Assembly (NCBI GenBank): GCA_022113835.1
Contig: JAILWY010000018.1
Span: 16,198,501 to 16,262,500, forward strand
Direction of reading: 5' to 3'
Source of the DNA: Atopsyche davidsoni
Taxonomy: Eukaryota > Arthropoda > Insecta > Trichoptera > Hydrobiosidae
Length of the DNA: 64,000 nt
How positions within the stretch are numbered: position 1 is the first letter of the stretch; each line of letters starts with the position of its first letter. The position numbers were made by a program, and so were the translations under genes. The notes under the pieces were generated by a model, which was given only the letters and a program-made list of their open reading frames with translations, was not told the origin of the DNA and did no database searches. Below, piece after piece: positions 1-12,800 of this stretch.

Positions 1-149
1 CGGTGCAAATTGCTCCAAAGCTTGACGTTTTGATTTCGCGTCGCGCATCGAGCGTCGCAAATTACAAAATTGCGTTCCAATGATGCTCCAGCGTTAGTTA
101 CCAAATATCCAGGCAAATTAATTTGGCATTTATGAAAAAAATACGTTGC

Positions 150-470
150 ACTCGAGTATCTATCGGGGCACTTCCGGCAGCGTGCCGACGATGACGGCCG
201 GCCCGGCGCGCTCGTCAGTGTGTCGGCCGCTGACCCGCTTTGTACAGGATATGGAACCGACGGCCGACTCATTCACCTCATTCGGCCCAGAACGACTATC
301 GAACGTAGAGCAGCCGCCGGCCACGACTGACTGTGCGAGTCGGTCCCGATTTCAAAAGTTCCGGACCGAAACGAAAACAGCGCAGCGGCGAACCCGACTC
401 CGAGACCCGAGACCCGAGCGAGCGATACTACCCACGGTGTCTGCCAATGTAGCCACGATGTTCAAAGATC
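150..470. promoter_or_regulatory. GC-rich promoter-like block at the left edge
   Basis: Base composition is sharply more GC- and CpG-rich than the flanking AT-rich DNA. Arthropod initiator-like TCAGT motifs occur on both strands, for example in CTCGTCAGTGTG on the plus strand near 212 and as the reverse complement of GACTGA near 326-331. No convincing coding exon is visible; the open frame across 146-628 lacks an ATG start and any recognisable domain. It may be the promoter or first untranslated exon of a gene transcribed leftward out of the window. This is inference from composition and weak motifs only. Confidence 0.3.
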
Positions 471-3400
471 AATCATTACTATGCCTAAGCAGCGTGGGAA
501 TTTCCATATTTTTTCTTTACTGTGTCTCCAATTTCGTTAAGTTTCTTAAAAGTGAAACGGATTCTGCGATTGAACCTTTCAGGATGTCCCTTCCGCTGGA
601 AACTGCGCAATCGACAGTAGATTTGTGAAGTAACCGCATAGTTTTTGAAGGTTCCCATTCCGAGGGGGTCAGTTGGATCTTCCGCCGTTTTTCTTTCCAA
701 GAAACCGATTAAAATAATTTATGAGCTCACTTATTGGGTGAAAATGTTTTTTGCACAAGCCGAACCGTTCGCTGCGCATATTTATTTTCAAAGTCAAAAG
801 AGGTATTCGCAATAAATTCATTTCAAAATAAAATGCCAAACGAGTGACAAACTTCGGAAGATCGATGAGATAATCCAAGTATAAGCTGGCAAACGAGGAA
901 GGTCTGAGTAGACTGCGATGATACTCTTATTGGTGAATTACAAATCCGCTCGGAGATCCAAAATGGACCGTGCACGGTATGCGATTGGATTATTAGTCGA
1001 TTGGAAGTCGGATCGCCTCGCAATGTTGCAGGTGAATTTATAACATTTATTGTCTGATTGAATTGGACCTATGGTTTAGGACAGCTGCAAATGTGTGAAC
1101 ATTTTCTTAGCATTAGAAAGCTGGGTAGTTTGAAAGAGACATTAAAATAGTAATATTCACAAATGCAATTTTATCAAGCAGCAGAGACACGTCGGATTCA
1201 AAGTCAGTGATGAAGTAATTTCGCAAAAAGTGCATTTCGCAACAAATAAGAATCCGGTCAATTAATTACGTCAAAAACGAAATATAATACAAGTTATTTC
1301 TGTAATTTTAGAAAACACCCGAAGGCATTGCAGGGAAGGTCATTCAGCAATGTGTGTGTGCACGTAATGCAAATAAAACATTGCATATCTACAGTATTTC
1401 AAAGCGGTATAAATGACGATCATCACTTTCCTGTGTAGAAAGAATTCGCGATAACAGTTTTCTGGGTATAACATAACGCTACACCTAGTTTGGATTTATT
1501 TTGTTCAATGTGTTGAAAAGGAGGAAAAACAAGAAAATTCTAACTTAACAATCGACAAGTCGTACAATAAAAAAAGTCACACAGAAATTTCATTAGAAAA
1601 GATGTGTCAGATTATTATTACAATACAGATTAATAAAATATAAAAATTTCTTTGCTTATTGAGTTTATTCAAATTCGTATAAAAACCATAATAATGTGTA
1701 TTGGTCAGATATTTAGATAGCTGATTTTTTTTTTTAAGTTGAAGAAGTTTTGAGTAAAAGGTGAAATAATGAATGAGCACGCAAATAAAGATTTTTTTTA
1801 CACATACTATTCCCTACACAGACCCAATAACGAAACTAGAGAAATCCATGTACGCTACCAACTAAGCCCCATGCTGCAAGCACCACAACCTGCACCAGGA
1901 GCAGCTTGTTGTGAGCACAGCCCTAACAACTATTGTAAATTATAAAAGAAAGAAACAATCTTGGATTTATAATTTTTTTAGTGACAGAGTTGACGCCTTG
2001 TATTATACATGTATTATAATATTTAAAGTAAAGAAATAAACATATTGCAAAGGATATTATAATATCATTAATACAAAAGGAAACCAAATTATTCCAGCGC
2101 TTCTGATGTCATCTTCGTATCAAAACCGGATGTGAAAGTTCTAAGCAGATACAAGAAAAATACTGATTTTTTGTATTACGTGAGAAATGTTTTCTACTTA
2201 ATAACACACTTATATATCTATTGAATATAACATTACATTAGTAAATACACTTATACGTTATAAATATATAGTACTGTTAAGTATGCAATCGATTTAAACG
2301 CGCTATTTTATAGACGAGCTCTACTTATAAAGATATTTACTGTACCTAGTCTCTATGTTCTCGCGATATTTCGCCAGACACAAAATACAAAACTTATTTT
2401 AAAGATATAAATGTAAACAACACACCCTAGCTGTGTACATTAAAAATACTGTAATATAATCAAGTATAGGGAATACTATCGAAAATGACCTTAAAACACC
2501 TGACAATATCAACAACAATAAATAACACAGTATTATCCAGATCCGGTATCGTTGACCGTATGTACAAATGAGATTTTCACATCCAAAAAAATGAGAAGTA
2601 TTATCAAAAGATTGACCATTATTGTGAACACATTAGAAAAATTCTTACCTGTGTATTATTCGAGGGTTCCATTTGAGTCTTATTGGAGTTTAAGGGATTT
2701 CACTATCCTAAAGACAACACGGAAAACACGTACTTGGAAATTCGTCCTTGCTCACCATATTTGTAGGACAAACGTCGAATGATCAATTAACTTTATAAAG
2801 TCACGTAGATTTCATAAAATTTAGACAATGTCGGCAAAATGTATTTTCAATGACTTTAAAATGTATGTTTCGGACTAAAATGATCACTTCACGCTAGAGA
2901 GACGAAAGGCAACGTCCTCAACACAAATCACAACCAATAATTTTAACTTTAACAGTGCTGCCATGAATAGATCATTAAATGCTGCCACATTGCAGGCTAA
3001 AGTAGCCAAAATACAATCAGTACCTTTTTCTTATTTAAAAGAAAGTGAAGCTCTCAATTTGATGCACTGTTTTCTATAATATACTGTTATCATTTTTATT
3101 TTGAAATTATGAAAGATTTTTCTAAATATTAAACAAATTCTCCTTCTTTATGAACAAAAAAGACCTTTTAGTAACCTATATAGCCCAAATTACACAATCT
3201 AGCAACACTAAAGCTCAGCTGTTGGAATAGACAATTCATCAACTCACTCATCGATTTGATTTTTTCAAAAGTTTTATCAAAATATAATTTTACCTGGTTC
3301 TGATTTAATTTTCTAACTTATCAAACAACATTTTTGTGACCTAATTTTTTGGCAGGACCGAACGTTTTTATCTGAGATATTTTAACATTTTTTTAGTTGT

Positions 3401-3836
3401 AAGTATACAATAAGGTTTAAATAATAATTTTGAGCAATAAAATTATCCTTTTAAAATTTCACGGTTCTTGCTTTCGTATTAACGAATAATTAAAAATAAA
3501 TATATAATTGTCAATGGTGTATTCAAAGAGTACATATTTTCAACCATTCTGTCAAAAGCAAAAGTGGTGATCACTGAAATCAGAAATGTCATTGTCATAC
3601 AATATACACTAAAGCATTTTACGAATACATTTCAATTTTGTTCATGTAAATCACACATTACTGTTTACCAATAAATTATTATTATTATAACAAATAATTT
3701 TCTATTAGAACAAATACAAATTTTAGATTATCAAATTACAATTGTTGCGTTTTTGAATACATCAACGAAAACTTTTTAGGACATTTCATTTCTTATTTTC
3801 AGTATCTAATAATTCACTTTTGATAAATATGATATT
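471..3836. other. AT-rich intergenic DNA
   Basis: Between the GC-rich block and LAMTOR3 I see no exon with recognisable protein content. Open frames here are short, lack good starts and show no domain. The stretch holds one copy of a dispersed repeat (annotated separately) and many A/T runs. Promoter elements for LAMTOR3 presumably lie in the last few hundred bases, but no clear motif stands out. Confidence 0.5.
1770..1870 (+). repeat. Dispersed repeat family 1, copy A
   Basis: The segment starts with a T-rich run followed by ACACATA and TTCCCTACA, then CAATAACGAAACTAGAGAAA and TCCATGTAC, ending near AGCCCC. A clearly related segment in the same orientation lies at 26881-26985, with the same order of blocks and scattered substitutions. 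This order conservation across about 80-90 bases, 25 kb apart, indicates an interspersed repeat fragment such as a SINE, a LINE tail or a MITE. I cannot assign a family. Confidence 0.6.
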
Positions 3837-4485
3837 ATGGCTGAAGAACTAAGAAAATACTTAAACCAACTTTTGGACAAGTTAGAATTTTCTTTATTTA
3901 TCTTTGATATTTAAAAATTAAAAGTGATGTGCATTTTTTCAAAGACCCATGTCAATTTTGCCTCAGGCGTTCAGTTGGTTGTCAATGAAATCTATGTAAA
4001 AACGTTTGTAAGTGAACTTATTGCTCTGAATCATTTTAGGGTGAATGGTCTACATTGTATTTTGATAACGGATAGAGATGGTGTCCCATTAGTGAGGGTC
4101 GCCACAGAAAGGGCACCCCAGTTAGCGCTTCGGCCTAACTTTATATCCACATTTGGAATGGCAACAGATCAAGGCAGTAAACTTGGACTAGGAAAAAACA
4201 AATCTGTAATCTGTATGTATTCAAACTATCAGGTATGCAAAATTCTAATAAATTATCCGTAAAGTAATTATGTAGATATGTAACAAGAATGAAATCAAAA
4301 AGTCTTTATTTTTCACATGTCTGATGAGATTATAATGTCTTTTACAGGTTATACAAATGAATAAGCTACCTCTTGTTTTAACTTTTATCGGTAGTGATAA
4401 TTGTAACACTGGACACATTATGTCATTAGAAGATGATATCGATCCACTTTTAAATGACTTGAAAATTGCTGTTGCTGAATCATGA
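3837..4485 (+). CDS. LAMTOR3: LAMTOR3 (MP1/MAPKSP1), Ragulator scaffold subunit
   Basis: Roadblock/LC7-fold subunit of the late-endosomal/lysosomal Ragulator complex, which pairs with LAMTOR2 and scaffolds Rag GTPase-mTORC1 and MEK1-ERK signalling. Three exons: 3837-3880, 4040-4232 and 4348-4485, all GT-AG, encoding 124 residues, the same length as the human protein as I know it. The start is MAEELRKYL, like the family N-terminus MADDLKR. Exon 2 carries the family signature: TDRDGVP, then ALRP, STFGMATDQGSKLGLGKNKS. Exon 3 encodes NKLPLVLTFIGS and the acidic C-terminal helix (LEDDIDPLLNDL). The first exon has only 44 bases, so a reader starting inside exon 2 would miss the N-terminus. The gene converges on GRHPR. 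An AATAAA lies at 4755-4760, about 270 bases after the stop. Identification is firm. Confidence 0.95.
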
Positions 4486-5642
4486 ATTATCTATATTTTA
4501 TGTACTCTTAAACTTCCATACTTCCAAATTTATAACTCAAAAGCATTGTTTTCATAACTACTTAAAAGATCTGTATAAATGAGCATGAAATAACAAGTTA
4601 TTTTTTTGTTTATGGATTTTAACTTGTTCCTTCATACCCAACAAAAGTTATAATTGAATTCACAACCAAATTAATTAATTAATGACAGTTTATAATTTAA
4701 TATCACCTCAAGAACTGGATCTTTCCAGCAATGCTTTCATCTTACAGATAATACAATAAAAGAGTTTTAAAAAAATACAAAGCTTTTTAGTATTGGCTAG
4801 TAGTTGCAGACATACTAAATAATTTATTGAATTGTTATCTTCCCATTAATGGGGTTCAATATAAAATAAGTTAGGCAATGCCAATGGTGATATTTTTTGA
4901 ATCTTGCTGAAGGAAACACAAAATCTATAGCTGCAACAATAGTGAATTGTTTGCATGCGAAGGTGGTAGCACTATTTTAGTTAATTTAAAAATTCACAAA
5001 TACCCTAATGTATGCATAGCAATTTATTACACGTTCTACAAACCATTTCTTGTTCAAAATGTTTGTACAGAAATATCCTGATATGTATTAAAATTAGTAT
5101 AACGAAATAGATATTACTAACACTGTATATAATATTTTGACTTGATTTTGGGAGATGAAAAATATAGATTGAGATGACATTATTCACAATTATAATGTAA
5201 GTCTAAAAATAATAACTATTTAATTTTAAAGTAATATAATGAAGCATGCACATATTCTAGCAGGCCAACTGAATATGTTAGTGTGTAGCATCATTAAAAT
5301 GGAATCTTCTTTTGACAAAACTGTACTTATTATAGAATATTGTTTGCCAGACACTATCATCTTTTCTCGGTTGGTTGAAGATTCTGTCAAATGTGCATAG
5401 AACTAGTATTTTTTCAAATTGGTTTTTTGGTGTATTTTAATAGAATAAATCAAAGATATTTTATGCCCTTTCAAAGTGTTATATTCAAATTATATTACAC
5501 AGATATATTTAATGCCTACATAATAGTAATTATAGGTATTATGTTCTTTTTATTTGATGTTTCTTACTTTGCCATCACCTTGATAATTTTATTGAATTGA
5601 AATTGAAAGTTTCCTATAAAATAAAATTACTTTAAAAAAAAA
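4486..5642. other. Convergent 3' intergenic region LAMTOR3/GRHPR
   Basis: This holds the 3' ends of both convergent genes. For LAMTOR3 a plausible polyadenylation signal is AATAAA at 4755-4760; for the minus-strand GRHPR it is TTTATT (AATAAA on the minus strand) at 5588-5593. The rest is AT-rich with no coding potential I can support. Confidence 0.5.
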
Positions 5643-7695
5643 TTAAACTGGTGTTAAAAGTGATTCTCCTTGCACACCTAGCACTGCATTGAGGGCTGCT
5701 AATTTAGCCATTTCATTTCTGGTTTCAAATGTAGCACTTCCTAAATGTGGAGTTAGAACTGAAATAAATGGAGATATTCCAAAGTATTTAGCTAAATAAT
5801 AATGTAATATTTGTATATTTAAATTCAAATACATGTGTAAACTTACAACAGTTTGCCAGCATATTAAGTGGATCATCTTTTGGTAAAGGCTCAGGAGTCA
5901 TAACATCTAAGCCAGCTGCCCAGATTTGATTAGTTTTTAGAGCGTGCACTAATGCATCTTGGTCAATTACTCCTTCAAATGATTGTAAATACGTTTATTA
6001 ATCTGTATCGATATTTTACATTACATTCTGAAGTAAGCTTTGAAGTATTTATTATTACTTATACTTCAATACATTAGAGGATTAAAATAATTAGATGTCC
6101 CATTAAATGAGCTTTAAATATTCTACTGTTTCAACTTTTTATAAATTTGACTAATTATCTCATATTTCTAGTAAATATTCAGAAACCTGTTTAAACAAAT
6201 AACGACTAGCTAATCAATGAGTTAAAATGTCTCAGAATTTGGATGTTTATTTTTGTAGATGCATAAACACATTTTTCTTACCTATTCATATGATATTGAA
6301 ATGTAAAAAATATGATTATAACTTCTTCTTACCTCCTCTACTGACATTGACCAAAACAGCTGTTTTTTTCATCTCTTGAAATGCCTGTGAATTTATTAAG
6401 TGTTTTGTACTTTCATTATAAGTACACGATAAAATAATAAAATCACTTTGTTTAAGCAATTCACGAAATGAAACAAAATGAGCTTTCAGTTCTGCTCCTA
6501 AAAAATACACATTACAATATCATCTAATCTTAATATTTGCCAATCCATTTGATAAATAACAATATTTACCTTCTGGTTTTTCCTTATTCCCTGTGTAAAT
6601 TAATTTACCAATTTCGAAACCTTTAAGTCTTCTTGCAATAGTTTGACCTATTCCTCCCAATCCAATAATGCCTACAGTACTCCCCTTGATATCTTGCCCC
6701 AACATCTTTTGGGGTCCAAGATCCCATTTACCTCTACAAATACAAATATTTTATTGAATTAGTAATGTTACTTATTAAAAGTGTTATCTTTTTGTAGTAT
6801 TCCAATAAATATAAATTAAATTAAAAGACTTCAAAGGCACCGTCAAATTATATAAGTATGAAGATGCTTTTGAATATAGAAAGACCTCTCTCTGCCTCAG
6901 TGAAAAAATTAGTCTCTGTAATTATTAGGTTGTAATTTATTTTGCCCCATACAATTTGCATTGCTGGATTCCTTCGGGAACTCTGCGTGCTGCTCCGATA
7001 AGCAAAAGTATTGCCATATCTGCAACTGCCCCGTTTAATACATCTGGAGTATTGCCAAGAGCAATACCCCTGGCTTTTATTTCTGCCACATCTATATGAT
7101 CTACTCCGGCTGACATGGTTGACACGACTTTCAGATTTTTTCCTTTAAAAAAACATTGAATAACTTTGGCAGAAAGTACCTGGTAATTTTTTTAAATAAA
7201 AGATGTAGGAATACTTTATTATAGTTTGGCCAAGACGCTATGTTAAAATCAAAACTGATTGTTTCAAAAATAAATAACCATGATTGTATTACGGTATGCC
7301 TTTTGTTTATTAAATTGTGCAAATTATGCATTTGTCTTGGGTACTAATATATTTAATTTGAGCCATATCTATTTTACCTGCTATATCCAACAATTCCTTC
7401 CCTAGGTATAATTTTGTACTCCATATTATAGCATCCACGTTAGATATATTTTTTTCTATATCTAATTTATTTTCTTCTATTGTTTCCACATTGAAACCAT
7501 TGTATTTGGATTGAATGATTTGAAACCTGTAATGTTAATAAAAAAATTTAACATTATAAAAAATATTGTAAATATTAAATTTTGCTTTTCAATAACTGCA
7601 AAATAGAAAATAATTGCTTACTTGTCTCGTATAATGTTCATTCCAGCATCTGGAAATTCTGAAGATGATACAAATACCTTAAATGTGGATGCCAT
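5643..7695 (-). CDS. GRHPR: Glyoxylate/hydroxypyruvate reductase (D-2-hydroxyacid dehydrogenase)
   Basis: NAD(P)H-dependent reductase converting glyoxylate to glycolate and hydroxypyruvate to D-glycerate. Seven exons on the minus strand: 7622-7695, 7378-7526, 6953-7142, 6570-6733, 6333-6497, 5847-5972 and 5643-5758. Phases close to give 327 residues, matching the roughly 328 of vertebrate GRHPR. Visible features: substrate-domain segment STMSAGVDHIDV in exon 3; Rossmann motif GLGGIG at residues 162-167; and the three catalytic residues of the family, Arg in VSRG (near 245), Glu275 in TPEPLP and His294 in PHLGSAT. GLDVMTPEPLP and the C-terminal TRNEMAKLAA also fit GRHPR rather than phosphoglycerate dehydrogenase, which would carry a C-terminal ACT region. 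No break or missing key residue was seen. It is head-to-head with WTAP, about 2.1 kb between start codons. Confidence 0.93.
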
Positions 7696-9847
7696 TTTTC
7701 GTTTTCTTCCAATACAATATTCTTACTACACCAGCTACTGAAATAAAATGAACATCACAAAAAATTTAAATGACAACTTCATTGAAAACTCATCAAGATA
7801 TGATTTCTAGGTCTTTTAATAAAAAATGCTAATGAAAATACAGTTTGATAATGAGTGTGCATTTCATTGAAAATAGGCAGATACACAATTTGATATGACC
7901 TTTTTAATTATTCTAGGTTGAGTAATGTGAACAAATAACACAACAGTATTATATAATATTGATAAGATAAAGATAACAAGTAAATAATTCTAAGACCTTT
8001 CAATATTTAGCATTCTTATGGCGGAATAATGATTACTTATACAACAATTACTTACTCGTATTATAAATATCAAAACACCCCATGCTCTAAAATATTTTTT
8101 TCTAGTTTTAAAAATCCTATTTTTAGTTAAATGCTCTGATATGGCGATTGGAGCTATAAAAATATTATTGAGACTCCTCCAGAGATCTCTATATATTCAA
8201 TATGTATGTTTATAAAATGGTATGAAAATTAATAGTAATTCGAATAATTGAAATTAAAATAACTTTTACTTTAACTTTACTATTTTTCTGTTGTAATTTT
8301 TTTAAGATAATTCTGAATATTATAAACAAATTGCACATTCAATCCATGATTTTTGCAAAGGATATATTCTTATTTAGATTGCGAAAACATTTCTATTGTG
8401 TTCATTGTGTTTATTTTTTTCATTCAAATACAAATTTGCTCTTCAAACAAAATAGAAGTATGTACTAAAGAGTATTTTGGGAATACATATTTTATAAAAA
8501 GGACTGTTTACAAAAAAATAGTATAAAATGGTGGTGGAGATGCATGCACTAAAGTACCCACCTATTTATCATATTTATTTAATAAATTAACCCATTTAAT
8601 AACAAACTGATTAAAAACGACATTTTTTTTAAAGCTATTCAGAAAAAATACTTTTCATATAAATCAGTACAATTGTCGCTAATTATATATATTTTTTATA
8701 ATGGTTACAAGAAATAAATTTATTAGGGCTTCCCAGAAACACAACAGCAACCACATAATTTAAGAATTCGTTAATATTGTTTTTAATATAATAAGACTCC
8801 ATAATATTGCTAGAATTATATTCGTGATACTTTTTTGATAGCGAATTTCAATGTGCTATAATAAATTTACTATACCTCAGCTATTCGAATGCCTTTGCTA
8901 GCAACTATATTCAGCACTGCTGTGCTGATGACTGCTATCGAGGCTGCCTTTGTTTGGTTTCTGCTACTATGCACCGCAAATACATACAAACTATGAACTA
9001 CATATACAATATACAGACTCTCTTCTATGCATGTGTAATACCTAAAATACATATAAAGTTTTATCTTTGCTGCTACGTATGTATTCTGTGCTCTGCTATC
9101 TACTCTGGGCCTCAGAATGCTTATAATGTGGACAAGCTACTTTGTCTATGACTTCGGTCACATACAAACTTTAGCACGCTTCTCCCTTCTCATTGTACTT
9201 TTTAAAGTAATTTTAATGCTGTAAAGTATTTTAATATTCTAATGGTAAATACTCACTGCACTCTCCAAATAATGTATAATTTTTACAGTCAATTATACAT
9301 CAAACAATGTCCATAGTCTTAAAAAAATTAATTAGGTACTGTTGTCTCTTATAACATAAATTCAGTTTAATGAATACTACTTATCACGACAAACCAGTTT
9401 TTATTCACAAATAGAGGTTGGAATTGGCCACAGAGACGAAGGTCATAGACAATGAAGTGTGGTGTAGCAAATGGCGTCTGTGCTTCTTGAAGTTTAGTGC
9501 AATTAGTAATAATGTATTTTTTGGCGTATAACCATTAAACGGGAAAGGGGTAAGCCCTACATTATTATTTTATTTATATAGTATGTCAAGTGGGTTTTTA
9601 TACTATAATTTTATTACATCCAATTTACTTTTTGGTCGCAATAATATTGTAATGTTAAAATCTATTTTATGAAATGTCAATATAATATCTTATGAATATC
9701 AATTCATTATTATATCTTTCACTGACAGCTATATAATTTTTATTACAAATGTATTTTATTTTACTAAAATTCGTTTGTTTTACAGTGATCTCCATATCCT
9801 ATCATTTGGCCTAGACTCCACCAACTAATCCTCTTGTACAGTAGAGA
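7696..9847. other. Divergent intergenic region GRHPR/WTAP
   Basis: This contains the promoters of both divergent genes and AT-rich filler. A minus-strand open frame at 8870-9052 is followed by GAG|GTATAG, resembling a splice donor, but no neighbouring acceptor or homology supports it. The last 400 bases hold the probable WTAP untranslated first exon (annotated separately). No tRNA-like or repeat structure was recognised. Confidence 0.4.
9420..9549 (+). other. Probable 5' untranslated first exon of WTAP
   Basis: A moderately GC-enriched stretch containing AAATGGCGTC ends at a good donor (GGTAAGCC, GT at 9550-9551). The next acceptor, TTGTTTTACAG at about 9780-9790, opens the exon that carries the WTAP start codon. 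The arrangement implies a short non-coding first exon and an intron of about 240 bases. The exact transcription start is unknown. Confidence 0.4.
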
Positions 9848-12800
9848 ATGTCCGAGGACTGTGGAAGTAGGGTTTCTCCCGTTAGCAATAATCTACCTAG
9901 CAGAGTGGTTTTCACCGGTGTCCAGTTGGATGTGGCTGGTTCTGACGCACTCCGCAATGCCTGGAGAGCACAAGATCTCTATGTCGATCACCTGGAGTCC
10001 CACAGCAGAAGCCTTGAAGGTACTTAAAGTCTACAACTTTGTGGATCCATCTTGATATCAACTGTAAAAGTGAAATATCTGACTGGGAAAATGTGTTTAT
10101 GCGTCAATTGAATTACTTTGAATACTATTTTGCTAAATTCATTTGACAAAAGTTATCGTTTTGTGATTGTTCATACTATCATTATTGAATAGTTATGAAT
10201 AAAAGCTATAATGAAATATTATTGTGATTCTGATAAACAAATACAATTAATATCAGTGTGTTTTTAAGGCTCAATAGAGATTCATTACTACGATACACTG
10301 CTTACGACATCTTTCACGCAATAACGACATCGAAATATGTCACCCAATAAATGCTTCGCACAATATAACACTCCTGTGGTTCAATCGGGCTAGTGTTTTA
10401 TCCAAAATCTGTTATTGTGAATAATGTGAATGAATTGTGTGTTGTGCAAACCTATTGGCAACATGCCAATTCAAAAGTGTGTCAAGTGTAAAATGAAAAA
10501 TATTGAAATTGTCAATTTGTGGTTAATCAATAATTATTGTTCAGTGACCACAAAAAGATTCATAAAACAAATAGTGAAGTTTTAAAAACTAATCACAAGT
10601 GAACACAAATGCTCTAGAAAGTGCCACAGGGGTCCAGTCACCTGCAAACTTAAGAGTGAGGCATTTATTCTGTTGAATGTTACGTCACTGTTCAAATATT
10701 GTCTAATACAAAACATATTTAGATGTTATATATTTGCTTGTTACATATTGGTTAGCTAGACTTCAGTTTATGCAGATTTGTCTTTGGTTTAATTTTTTTT
10801 AGTATAAAAAAATTAACAACTTTATTTAATTAATAGTATTGAGGTTATCTTCTAATATTTAAAACATTCAAGTTGTATACTAAAAAAGACTAAATAGTAA
10901 ATTTATGCATACAGCAGTTTAACTAATCAGCAAGTATCATTTGCCTATCCCCCTGAATTTTTCAGGTGCAATACAATTTGTTTAATTAATTTAATAATTA
11001 TTACAACAGTATCATATATTTAAAATAGGTTCTTTACACATGCTGAGTAAGTTACCCCGGCAGGTTTTTCGATATGGCTTGTTTAATATTTTCTTCGGTT
11101 GTTATTCGAGCAGTGAGTGTTTCCTGCAGTTTATGGCTCAGTTCCTTTATTTTCTAATTTTTTGGGATACACCTTAAATATAAGGATTTTATTTACACCT
11201 AAAGAAATTTTATAAGAAACTAAACTTAGTAGTTGTTTAACATACATGTTTTATTTCCGAATATTAGTTAATTGACTTTCAAATGTAATTCCACTTGAAT
11301 AATTTAACACTGTACTTTTGACATTTATAACAATATTTTTATGTGACCAATGCATCTATATTATGCTATATAGTATGTTGCTTTCTAAACTAAGATCATG
11401 AAGAGGCCGCCACACACATTCCTGTTACAATTCATAGAGGATGATAAATTGTTTATTTCACCGGGCCCTTATTAATACTTAATTGATAATTACGGGCTAT
11501 AATGGGTACTTTATTGATGATTTTACTTGACTCTAAAGTTTTTATGGGACATCTGTTATTTATAGTCTATGTTTGGATTGCTACAATCTACTTATTGAAG
11601 TATGTAATTTTATCAATTTTGGGTTTTTATTTTTGATACACCTTATTAAAAGTCCGTATTTGTATCTCAAAATACTATTACTATTTAAAGGCATTCCTAT
11701 TTCAAGATAAAAGTTGTTATAAGAAAATTGTTCATTAATGAATATACAAACCACTATACTTACTAATGAAAGGAATGGCAAACATACTTTTCAATAACTA
11801 ATGAATTTAATTTATAGTAGTTGCCTATTTGCTAAAATACATGCACTAATGATCATCTAGGTGCCCAGCTAATGACCTGAAAAGTATGAACATATACTGA
11901 GGATGCATAGCAAATATTGAAACAAATCTTTTTAATGTATACTGTGTGTGCATTAATTTTTTCGGATGTTTTCGTGAAATTGGAGCTTTATTATAAAAAA
12001 TTGGTACAATATATTCTATTCAAAGTATTGTCCATCGCTAGCCACTACTTTTTCCCATCTTTCGGGCAAATTATGGATTCCATCCCAAAAGAACTGTTTG
12101 TTGAAGCCAACAAAGAATCAAGGCAATTTTTGATACCCTGTTCAGAAGTGAAGCGTATTCCAGAAAGGGCATTCTGCATCGATTGAAACAAGTGGTAGTC
12201 GGAAGGGGCAAGGTCTGTGCTATAAGGCGGGTGAGGCAGAACTTCCCATCCACTGTGTTTCAAATAGGTTTTAACCGATTTAGCAACATGTGGCCGAGCA
12301 TTGTCATAATGGAAAATTACAGACTCGTGCCTGGTCGCATATTCTGGCCGTTTTTTTACCAATGCTCGCTCCAAACGCATCAATTGTTGTCTGTAGAGCT
12401 CGTCCGTGATAGTTTGGCCAGGTTTCAGTAGCTCATATTGGATGACACCCTTCTGATCCCACCAACTACGCAGCATTACCTTGGCGCCATGAATATTTGG
12501 CCTGGCCGTCGATGTTGATGCATGTCCGGGCTTACCCCATGATTTTTTACACTTCAGGTTGTCTTGGCGAATCCATTTTTCACCACCAGTGATGATACGA
12601 TGCAAAAATGACTTCTTTTTGTGGCGTTCAAGCAGCATTTCCGAAATGTAAAATAGCCTTTTGACGTCTCTCGGCTTCAATTCACGTGGCACCCAATTTC
12701 CTTGCTTTTGAATCATACCCAATGCTTTTAAGTGTCTTGAAATTGTTGCTCGATCAACTCCCAATGATTCTGCGAGTTCTGCTTCATTTGACACGAGTCT

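Noticed and set aside
146..628. 160-codon open frame in the GC-rich left edge block
   Set aside because: No ATG start, low-complexity composition, no domain; better explained by stop-poor GC-rich DNA.
2552..2782. 76-codon plus-strand open frame before LAMTOR3
   Set aside because: No domain, no splice support and a non-ATG start.
8870..9052. Minus-strand open frame ending at a GTATAG donor-like site between GRHPR and WTAP
   Set aside because: No matching acceptor, start or homology; GRHPR is complete without it.
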